A program made the position numbers and the translations under genes. Positions 1-5,642 of a DNA stretch of 5,873 nucleotides are shown here, one piece after another. The notes under the pieces were generated by a model that was given only the letters and a program-made list of their open reading frames with translations, did no database searches and had not been told where the DNA came from. The DNA is from an uncultured Bdellovibrionales bacterium (GTDB taxonomy: Bacteria > Bdellovibrionota > FAC87 > UBA2466), in NCBI GenBank assembly GCA_937903155.1, contig CALCZU010000001.1, forward strand, positions 1 through 5,873, read 5' to 3'. Numbering within the stretch: position 1 is the stretch's first letter; each line of letters begins with the position of its first letter.

Positions 1-298
1 CTAATGAAACAGTGTAACCCTCAGCAAGGAGTTGCTGCATCAAAGGAATTGTATTCTTCTGACTGAGCGGTTCTCCACCCGTCACACAGACATACTTTGC
101 ACCAAAACTTTTTACTTTTTCAAGAATCTGGGGAAGGGTCATGACATCGCCTTCCCAATAAGAATATTTAGTGTCGCACCAGGTGCATCTTAAATTACAG
201 AACGATGTGCGCACGAAAACCGTTGGCTTTCCCGCCAACAAACTTTCGCCTTGGATGCTGTGAAAAATTTCGTTTATTTTGAGGCGAAGATCTTCCAT
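1..298 (-). CDS. queE: 7-carboxy-7-deazaguanine synthase QueE (radical SAM), N-terminal part, runs off the left edge
   Basis: This gene encodes a radical SAM enzyme that converts 6-carboxy-5,6,7,8-tetrahydropterin to 7-carboxy-7-deazaguanine, a cytosolic step toward preQ0 and queuosine. Read by hand, 99 residues are visible before the edge. The N-terminus has the family pattern INEIFHSIQGES (residues 8-19) and then the 4Fe-4S-binding CX3CX2C motif, CNLRCTWC, with Cys34, Cys38 and Cys41, followed by the typical CDT. The radical SAM glycine motif TGGEPL is at residues 73-78. The family is usually a little over 200 residues, so about half is present. The start is the ATG at 298; an in-frame GTG at 307 is an alternative, and neither has a strong SD (only a purine-rich stretch about 12 nt upstream). 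It lies 81 nt after atpC on the same strand, so read-through from the ATP synthase operon is possible but not shown. The identity is clear from the motifs; the start is less certain. Confidence 0.93.
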   Translation of the reverse strand, partial: MEDLRLKINEIFHSIQGESLLAGKPTVFVRTSFCNLRCTWCDTKYSYWEGDVMTLPQILEKVKSFGAKYVCVTGGEPLSQKNTIPLMQQLLAEGYTVSL

Positions 299-324
299 TT
301 TAACCACATTCTTTCTTTTGCAGC

Positions 325-361
325 GAGATTGCTTCGTCGGCTAACGCCTCCTCGCAATGAC
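325..361. repeat. Imperfect palindromic intergenic repeat (REP-like) between atpC and queE
   Basis: The arms ATTGC (328-332) and GCAAT (354-358) are complementary. Inside them a short GGC/GCC stem (339-341 and 346-348) encloses a 4-base TAAC loop, with unpaired stretches of 6 and 5 bases between the two stems. On the minus strand it begins TCATTGCGAGGAGGCG and ends GACGAAGCAATCTC. From memory this resembles a widespread family of dispersed intergenic palindromes (cattgcgag...gaagcaatc) in many proteobacterial and other genomes. The family assignment is from recall, not a search. Only one copy is in the window, so dispersal in this genome cannot be seen. There is no U-tract on either side, so it is not a canonical intrinsic terminator. 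Confidence 0.6.
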
Positions 362-367
362 TGCTTG

Positions 368-394
368 TCCGGTCGCCTTTTAAGCTTGGCCGGA
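368..394 (-). other. Possible RNA hairpin spanning the atpC stop codon
   Basis: On the minus strand TCCGG (394-390) can pair with CCGGA (372-368), enclosing 17 bases that include the atpC TAA stop at 380-382. A further GCC/GGC pairing in an alternative register is possible. No run of U follows, so I do not call it an intrinsic terminator. Together with the palindrome about 10 nt downstream it could act as a 3'-end stabiliser or processing structure. That role is inference, and a 5-bp stem can occur by chance. Confidence 0.25.
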
Positions 395-781
395 ACCAAT
401 GTGTTGTCGGATGATAGCGCGTTCTAACTTCAACTGGTGTTTCTTAAAGTGCTCTTCTGAGAGAACGTTTTGTAGCGCTTCTTCCGCTTTTTTCTGAGCG
501 GCTTTGGCGCGCGGAATATCGATTTGAGTCGAATCCTCCACGGTTTCTCCCATAACGGTCACTTTATTATTTTTGACTTCGGCAAACCCAAAACTGACGG
601 CGAATTTTCTTTCGCGACCATCTTGGACGAAGGATACGACACCTGGCTCAAGGAGCGTCAAAAGATCGGCGTGGTTTGTGAGGATCTCAAGCTGTCCTTT
701 GACCCCTGGAAGTTTAATGGAATCGGCTTTTAAACCTTCCACAAGCTTCTTAGTCGGTGTGACAATATCAATCGTTAGCAC
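380..781 (-). CDS. atpC: F1Fo ATP synthase subunit epsilon
   Basis: Epsilon is the F1 rotor subunit that binds gamma and the c-ring and can inhibit ATP hydrolysis through its C-terminal helices. The product is 133 residues, normal for bacterial epsilon (about 130-140). The N-terminal beta-sandwich is recognisable by the opening MLTIDIVTPTKKL, by GVKGQLEILTNHADLLTLLEPG (two pieces, residues 26-36 and 37-47) and by the strand-rich part to about residue 85. A helical C-terminal domain follows, rich in Ala, Lys and Glu (about 90-127). Residues 87-92, IDIPRA, match the I(L)DXXRA motif linked to ATP binding in Bacillus-type epsilon. The start codon is GTG at 781-779, directly after the atpD TAA with no gap. 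An SD-like GAAGGG lies 7 nt upstream inside the last codons of atpD. It is the last gene of the operon. Confidence 0.97.
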   Translation of the reverse strand: MLTIDIVTPTKKLVEGLKADSIKLPGVKGQLEILTNHADLLTLLEPGVVSFVQDGRERKFAVSFGFAEVKNNKVTVMGETVEDSTQIDIPRAKAAQKKAEEALQNVLSEEHFKKHQLKLERAIIRQHIGSGQA

Positions 782-2194
782 TTAAGCACCCTTCATTTTT
801 TCAGCTTTGGCGATCGCTTCTTCAATACTTCCCACCATGTAGAAAGCTTGCTCGGGAAGTGCGTCGTGTTTGCCTTCAACAATTTCTTTAAATCCGCGGA
901 CCGTGTCTTTCACCTGAACGTACTTTCCAGGATTACCGGTAAACTGTTCCGCCACGAAGAAAGGTTGCGAGAGGAATCTTTCCAGACGACGAGCACGGTT
1001 CACAGTCTGTTTATCTTCTTCAGACAATTCGTCCATACCCAAAATCGCGATGATATCTTGGAGATCTTTATATCTCTGCAAAATCTTCTGCACATCACGA
1101 GCAACTTTGTAGTGTTCGTCACCGACCACTTCAGGCGCTAAAAGGCGGGAAGTCGATGCGAGAGGATCCACCGCTGGGTAAATTCCTTTTTCAGAAATCG
1201 CACGAGACAAGTTCGTTGTCGCATCCAAATGCGCAAACGCTGTCGCAGGAGCCGGATCCGTATAGTCATCCGCAGGAACGTAAATCGCTTGCACGGAAGT
1301 TACTGAACCCTTTTTTGTCGTCGTAATACGCTCTTGAAGCTGTCCCATTTCCGTAGCCAATGTCGGTTGGTAACCCACAGCGGAAGGAATACGTCCGAGA
1401 AGAGCAGACACTTCAGAACCTGCCTGAGTGAATCGGAAGATATTATCGACGAACAAGAGAACGTCCTGACCTTCTTCATCTCTAAAATATTCAGCAGCGG
1501 TCAATGCCGACAAAGCGACTCGCAAACGAGCGCCTGGGGGTTCATTCATCTGACCGTAAATCAAAGACGTTTTATTGATAACGCCCGACTCTTTCATTTC
1601 CATCCAAAGATCGTTTCCTTCACGGGTTCTTTCACCCACTCCGGCAAACACCGAAAGACCACCATGCTGTTGCGCAATGTTGTTAATCAGTTCCATAATG
1701 AGAACGGTTTTTCCCACGCCGGCACCACCGAACAATCCGATTTTACCGCCTCGAGCGTAAGGAGCTAGAAGATCCACCACTTTAATCCCAGTCACAAGCA
1801 TCTGGACTGATGTACTCTGGTCTTCAAAAGAAGGAGCAGGGCGATGAATTGGATAAAGCGTTTTCGCATTGACCGGTCCTGCTTCGTCCACAGGTTCGCC
1901 GATCACGTTTAAAATTCTCCCCAGTGCTTCCCGACCGACAGGCACCATAATCGGTTTACCCGTATCGCGAACTTTCATTCCGCGTTGCAAACCGTCTGTG
2001 GAATCCATCGCGATACAACGGACGACACCATCTCCAAGATGCTGTGCCACTTCTAAAGTTAAATTGTCATCGCGTTCATCAATCGCGGGATTTTTCGCTT
2101 TGAGCGCATTGTAAATCGGCGGAAGCCCTTCGGGTGGAAAAGCCACGTCAACTGCGGGTCCAATCACTTGAGTTATGTGTCCTACTGCTTGCAT
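782..2194 (-). CDS. atpD: F1Fo ATP synthase subunit beta (catalytic)
   Basis: Beta is the catalytic F1 subunit (three copies), making ATP from ADP and phosphate on the cytoplasmic side. The product is 470 residues, the usual family length. The N-terminal beta-barrel spans about 1-80. The P-loop GGAGVGKT is at 156-163 (Lys162, Thr163). The catalytic glutamate lies in GERTREGN (Glu188, Arg189), and Walker B is VLLFVD ending at Asp250. Tyr339 in GIYPAVDP corresponds to the adenine-contact tyrosine of the family. The alpha/beta signature PAVDPLASTS is at 340-349. The DELSEED segment that touches gamma is complete at 388-394. Every key residue checked is present, so the enzyme should be active. 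The ATG at 2194 has AGGAG 7 nt upstream. It lies 17 nt after atpG and abuts atpC. Confidence 0.99.
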   Translation of the reverse strand: MQAVGHITQVIGPAVDVAFPPEGLPPIYNALKAKNPAIDERDDNLTLEVAQHLGDGVVRCIAMDSTDGLQRGMKVRDTGKPIMVPVGREALGRILNVIGEPVDEAGPVNAKTLYPIHRPAPSFEDQSTSVQMLVTGIKVVDLLAPYARGGKIGLFGGAGVGKTVLIMELINNIAQQHGGLSVFAGVGERTREGNDLWMEMKESGVINKTSLIYGQMNEPPGARLRVALSALTAAEYFRDEEGQDVLLFVDNIFRFTQAGSEVSALLGRIPSAVGYQPTLATEMGQLQERITTTKKGSVTSVQAIYVPADDYTDPAPATAFAHLDATTNLSRAISEKGIYPAVDPLASTSRLLAPEVVGDEHYKVARDVQKILQRYKDLQDIIAILGMDELSEEDKQTVNRARRLERFLSQPFFVAEQFTGNPGKYVQVKDTVRGFKEIVEGKHDALPEQAFYMVGSIEEAIAKAEKMKGA

Positions 2195-2201
2195 ATTCGC
2201 T

Positions 2202-2206
2202 CTCCT
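2202..2206 (-). promoter_or_regulatory. Shine-Dalgarno sequence of atpD
   Basis: AGGAG on the minus strand lies in the 17-nt atpG-atpD gap, 7 nt before the ATG. It is one of the two best SD sequences in the window and belongs to a subunit needed in three copies. It also supports the chosen start. Confidence 0.8.
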
Positions 2207-2211
2207 AAACC

Positions 2212-3096
2212 TTATCTCATTGCCTCGACGCCACCGACGATTTCCATAAGTTCGCCCGTGATTTTTTCTTGTCGTGCTTTGTTATATTTCAATGTCAGTC
2301 CTGAAATCATTTCTGACGCATTCTTTGTCGCATTTTCCATCGCAGACATTCGTGAGCCATGCTCGCTCGCGATACTTTCAAGAATCGATCTAAAAAGCTG
2401 CATCTTGAAATGTCTTGGAATAATTTCGCTTAAAATTTCTTCTTTCGAAGGTTCAAAAATATAGTCTTTGAACCGTTCGGCTTCCATATTCGTCAGCATC
2501 GATTGAACGCCTTGAGGAATTTCCGTCGCTACCGGAATCAAACGCTCGGTTGTAATTTTTTGCTGAATCGCCGATTTAAATTCGTTGTACACGAGATAAA
2601 TCGCATCAAACTCTTCTTTTTGATAAGCCGCTAAAATTTCGTCCGCAATTTTTGAAACTTTGCCCCACGAAACTTTCGCGATGATACCTTCGTGATAAGT
2701 CGAAATCGGATGACGTTTTTTAAAATAGTCATTCGCCTTTTTACCGATCACATCGAGACTGACTTCAATCCCTAGCGCTTCTTTCGCTTTAATAAAATTG
2801 TGCGCAGCTTTTAAAATATTGGCGTTAAACGATCCGCAAAGACCTCGATCTCCCGCTAAAACCACGAGCCGGATTTTCTTTTCATCTCGCGAAACTAAAA
2901 GAGGGTGTTGAATTCCTTCTTTTTGGAAAAGAGAAATCAGAATCGCGTAAATCCGATAAGCATACGGTCGAGCGTTGACGATCGCTTCTTGCGAACGTCG
3001 CAACTTTGCGGCTGCCACCATCTTCATCGCGCGCGTGATCTGGCGGGTGTTTTGAACCGAGCCAATTCGCTTTTTAATTTCTTTTAGGTCTGCCAT
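2212..3096 (-). CDS. atpG: F1Fo ATP synthase subunit gamma
   Basis: Gamma is the central shaft whose rotation inside the alpha/beta hexamer drives the conformational changes of the catalytic sites. The product is 294 residues (E. coli 287). The N-terminal helix of the coiled coil is clear: MADLKEIKKRIGSVQNTRQI (1-20), then TRAMKMVAAAKLRRSQ. The central Rossmann-like domain has the conserved GDRGLCGSFNANI at 82-94. The C-terminal helix ends ITGELMEIVGGVEAM (279-293), close to the gamma family signature but with Val290 where the classical pattern has Ala. There is no sign of the cysteine-containing regulatory insert of chloroplast gamma. The start ATG at 3096 is 9 nt after the atpA stop with only a purine-rich, weak SD, so translation is probably coupled to atpA. 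The length and both conserved ends make the call secure. Confidence 0.98.
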   Translation of the reverse strand: MADLKEIKKRIGSVQNTRQITRAMKMVAAAKLRRSQEAIVNARPYAYRIYAILISLFQKEGIQHPLLVSRDEKKIRLVVLAGDRGLCGSFNANILKAAHNFIKAKEALGIEVSLDVIGKKANDYFKKRHPISTYHEGIIAKVSWGKVSKIADEILAAYQKEEFDAIYLVYNEFKSAIQQKITTERLIPVATEIPQGVQSMLTNMEAERFKDYIFEPSKEEILSEIIPRHFKMQLFRSILESIASEHGSRMSAMENATKNASEMISGLTLKYNKARQEKITGELMEIVGGVEAMR

Positions 3097-3105
3097 GTTT
3101 TTTCT

Positions 3106-4614
3106 TTAGGAAAAAGTTGCCCCGTAATCTTTCAGAACTCCATCTAAGAGACCTTTTACTTCGTCATCGATCGCTTTTTTAGTTCTCAAAAGTTCAAATG
3201 CCTTTGGAGCTTTTTGTTCGATCTGTTCGTAATAACCTTTTTCAAAGTCATTGATTCTATCGACGGGCAACTTATCAAGCGCTCCCGCATTTGCGGCGTA
3301 AATAATCGCAATCTGTTTTTCAACAGGAAGCGGTTGATATTGTCCTTGTTTCAAAATCGCGACCATGCGTTCACCGCGAGTCAGCTGATCTTGCGTCGCT
3401 TTGTCTAAGTCGGATCCGAACTGTGCGAAAGCTGCCATCGCGCGATATTGCGCGAGCGACAGACGTAAATTTCCAGCGACTTGTTTCATCGCTTTAATCT
3501 GCGCACTTCCACCGACTCGAGAAACCGAGATACCGACGTTAATCGCAGGTCTAACACCTGAGTAAAATAAGTCGGTGTCCAAAAAGATTTGACCGTCGGT
3601 AATTGAAATCACGTTCGTCGGAATGTACGCCGAAACGTCTCCCGCTTGCGTTTCAATAATTGGAAGAGCGGTTAAACTTCCGCCGCCTTCTTTGTCCGAG
3701 AGTCTTGCGGCACGTTCTAATAGACGGCTATGCAAGTAGAAAACGTCTCCGGGATAAGCTTCACGACCCGGCGGACGTCTTAAAAGAAGAGACAACTGAC
3801 GATAAGCTTGCGCTTGTTTTGTCAAATCGTCGTAAACGATCAAGGCGTGTTTTCCACCATCGCGGAACCACTCACCCATCGTAACCCCTGCGTATGCAGA
3901 GATATATTGAAGAGGCGCTTGTTCGGAAGCCGTTGCAGAAACAACAATCGTGTAATCCATCGCACCCGAAGTACGAAGTTTTTCAACGACCTGAGCTACC
4001 GTCGATTGTTTTTGTCCAATCGCCACGTAAATACAAAATACGTCTTGGCCTTTTTGATTGATGATCGCATCCACTGCGACCGCAGTTTTACCTGTCTGAC
4101 GATCGCCAATGATAAGCTCTCGTTGACCTCGTCCAATCGGAATCATCGCATCGATAGCTTTAATCCCTGTTTGAAGCGGCTGATTCACAGATTGTCTTTT
4201 CACAATTCCGGGAGCCTTGATTTCTACGTTTCTAAACTCTTTCGATTGGATAGGACCTTTACCATCAATCGGTTGTCCGAGCGCATTCACCACTCGACCG
4301 ATCAGTCCCATACCGACGGGAACTTGAAGAATTTTTCCAGTTCGTTTTACTAGGTCATTTTCTCGTACGTGACTGACATCCCCGAAAACGGCAACCCCGA
4401 CGCTGTCTTCTTCTAAGTTCAAAACTAATCCGAAAACGCCGCCAGGAAACTCCACCATTTCCCCTGCTTGAACGTCTTGAAGACCGCTGACTTTCGCCAC
4501 ACCGTCACCGACTTGCAGCACGTTGCCTGTTTCAGCGACCCGGACTTCTTTATCAAATTCCTCAATTCGTTTTCTAATAATAGAACTGATTTCATCAGCA
4601 CGTACTTGTTGCAT
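3106..4614 (-). CDS. atpA: F1Fo ATP synthase subunit alpha
   Basis: Alpha is the non-catalytic nucleotide-binding F1 subunit (three copies), alternating with beta and lending an arginine to the catalytic site. From the ATG at 4614 it is 502 residues (E. coli 513), beginning MQQVRADEISSIIRKRIEEF, the usual alpha N-terminus that meets delta. The P-loop GDRQTGKT is at 170-177 (Lys176), and the Walker B region ends LIVYDDLTK around 258-266. The signature PAINVGISVS is at 356-365, directly followed by the arginine finger Arg366 (SRVGG). The same frame stays open for 15 more codons to a TTG at 4659, but that start would lie deep inside atpH. The ATG at 4614 has GGAGG 9 nt upstream and overlaps the atpH stop by one base (TAATG), so it is preferred. 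The gene is complete and apparently functional. Confidence 0.98.
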   Translation of the reverse strand: MQQVRADEISSIIRKRIEEFDKEVRVAETGNVLQVGDGVAKVSGLQDVQAGEMVEFPGGVFGLVLNLEEDSVGVAVFGDVSHVRENDLVKRTGKILQVPVGMGLIGRVVNALGQPIDGKGPIQSKEFRNVEIKAPGIVKRQSVNQPLQTGIKAIDAMIPIGRGQRELIIGDRQTGKTAVAVDAIINQKGQDVFCIYVAIGQKQSTVAQVVEKLRTSGAMDYTIVVSATASEQAPLQYISAYAGVTMGEWFRDGGKHALIVYDDLTKQAQAYRQLSLLLRRPPGREAYPGDVFYLHSRLLERAARLSDKEGGGSLTALPIIETQAGDVSAYIPTNVISITDGQIFLDTDLFYSGVRPAINVGISVSRVGGSAQIKAMKQVAGNLRLSLAQYRAMAAFAQFGSDLDKATQDQLTRGERMVAILKQGQYQPLPVEKQIAIIYAANAGALDKLPVDRINDFEKGYYEQIEQKAPKAFELLRTKKAIDDEVKGLLDGVLKDYGATFS

Positions 4615-5162
4615 TAGTGACTTCCTCCGATCAATCTTTCTTCGAGTTCGACAAGCCAACCTTCCAGCGATCCATCAAACGTTCGGCTTCCGGCGGTCAC
4701 TTTAAGGCCGCCGAGAAGTCCAGGATCCACATGGTAAGTGGCTTCTACTTTTTTTCCTAAAATTTGTGAAAATTTATTTTCAATTTTGCCGCGATCGCCT
4801 TCTTCGAGCGTATTCGACGATTCCACTCTCATGGGCACAACACTCGAGGCATTTAACGAAAGCACGTTTAATCTCTCCGTTATTTCTGTCACAGAGGAGA
4901 GGCGTTTCATTTCTGAGAGAACCAAAAGCACTCTTAAGGTGGTTTCGGATAACCCTAATTTTTTTGCGAGATCTTCCACGACGCCGCGTCGGTCGCTCTC
5001 TGAAAAGGCCTGAGAGTTTGCGAGCGCTTGCAATTCTGAGTTTGAATCCAACATTTGGCCGAAAGTTTTCAACTCACTGATGATAGTTTTAATTTTGCTA
5101 TCGCCTTTAATAGAGTCAAAGACGGCCTTCGCATATCTGATTGCGATTTTACCTGCTGCCAT
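4614..5162 (-). CDS. atpH: F1Fo ATP synthase subunit delta (OSCP homologue)
   Basis: Delta sits on top of the F1 head and ties it to the b/b' stalk, so that the head does not turn with the rotor. The product is 182 residues (E. coli 177). The N-terminus KIAIRYAKAVFD (5-16) is the typical opening of the six-helix domain that binds the alpha N-termini. The C-terminal part carries the family signature, VDPGLLGGLKVTAGSRTFDG (145-164) followed by SLEGWL, with Asp146, Gly151-Gly152 and Asp163. The ATG at 5162 is the only reasonable start: the frame has a stop (TAG) five codons upstream and no start codon between. This places its first 14 nt inside the end of atpF. No good SD is visible, which suggests translational coupling to atpF. 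The gene ends TAATG, sharing one base with the atpA start. Confidence 0.97.
   Translation of the reverse strand: MAAGKIAIRYAKAVFDSIKGDSKIKTIISELKTFGQMLDSNSELQALANSQAFSESDRRGVVEDLAKKLGLSETTLRVLLVLSEMKRLSSVTEITERLNVLSLNASSVVPMRVESSNTLEEGDRGKIENKFSQILGKKVEATYHVDPGLLGGLKVTAGSRTFDGSLEGWLVELEERLIGGSH
4624..4628 (-). promoter_or_regulatory. Shine-Dalgarno sequence of atpA; decides its start
   Basis: GGAGG (within GGAGGAAG) on the minus strand lies inside the last codons of atpH, 9 nt before the ATG at 4614. It is the strongest SD in the window. It supports the 502-residue alpha over the 15-codon longer TTG form. Confidence 0.85.
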
Positions 5163-5628
5163 TGCGCACCAACTCTACGTATTGTTCCACAAGTTTCGCT
5201 TTGTCTTTTGTGGGCAAATTTTGGGTTAAATATCTTTCGGCAACTTCTAAACTTCCCGCAACGACTTCTTTTTGAAGTTGTTCGGACGCTTTCAGCGTTT
5301 CGCTCGTCGCCATTAAACTCGCATCTTTTTTAATTCGCTCGGCTTCGGTTTTCGCTTGAGCGAGTGTGCGTTCTTTCAACTTTTCTAAACTGCTTTGAGA
5401 ATCGACTTCCATCTGACGGATGTGAGCATCTTTTTCTTTGAAATTTTTCTGCCACTTTTCAAAATCGATCAAAGCGTCTCTCGAAAAAGCCTCGGCTTCT
5501 TTCATCGCCGCAGAAACTGAAACGCTACGGGTTGCAAAAAAATCCACAAACGGTTTTCTGCCAAAATAAACAAGAATGAAAACAACGACTGCGAAGTTGA
5601 CTATCGGTGCTAATACTTCTGGACTCAT
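5149..5628 (-). CDS. atpF: F1Fo ATP synthase subunit b
   Basis: Subunit b is the membrane-anchored peripheral stalk; its long helix runs from the membrane Fo sector to delta. From the ATG at 5628 it has 159 residues (E. coli 156). One hydrophobic segment, residues about 5-22 (VLAPIVNFAVVVFILVYF), is the membrane anchor. It is followed by GRKP, where the helix leaves the membrane. The rest is a charged, helix-forming stretch rich in Lys, Glu, Ala and Gln with almost no Gly or Pro until about 139, as expected for a stalk coiled coil. The open frame also contains a TTG at 5646 (six more residues) that overlaps the upstream TGA. I prefer the ATG because it has a GAG 6 nt upstream and directly precedes the membrane helix. 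Its end overlaps atpH by 14 nt. Confidence 0.94.
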   Translation of the reverse strand: MSPEVLAPIVNFAVVVFILVYFGRKPFVDFFATRSVSVSAAMKEAEAFSRDALIDFEKWQKNFKEKDAHIRQMEVDSQSSLEKLKERTLAQAKTEAERIKKDASLMATSETLKASEQLQKEVVAGSLEVAERYLTQNLPTKDKAKLVEQYVELVRNGSR

Positions 5629-5642
5629 CTTTATCTCGCGAC

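Noticed and set aside
299..379. A sigma-70 promoter for queE.
   Set aside because: I saw no TATAAT-like -10 with a suitably spaced -35 on the minus strand in this gap.
299..394. An intrinsic terminator after atpC.
   Set aside because: Both the hairpin at the stop codon and the downstream palindrome lack a following U-tract on the minus strand, so there is no canonical Rho-independent terminator.
1334..1768. A 144-codon open frame on the plus strand, antisense to atpD.
   Set aside because: It is opposite the most conserved part of beta, has no recognisable domain, and has a composition typical of an antisense shadow.
3808..4353. A 181-codon open frame on the plus strand, antisense to atpA.
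   Set aside because: It lies wholly opposite a conserved, complete atpA, and its translation is Arg/Ser/His-rich with no recognisable motif; it is a shadow of the alpha coding frame.
4615..4659. A 15-codon N-terminal extension of alpha starting at a TTG (517 residues).
   Set aside because: It overlaps the end of atpH, has an unusual Arg-rich sequence unlike alpha N-termini, and lacks an SD; the ATG at 4614 has a strong SD and gives the standard N-terminus.
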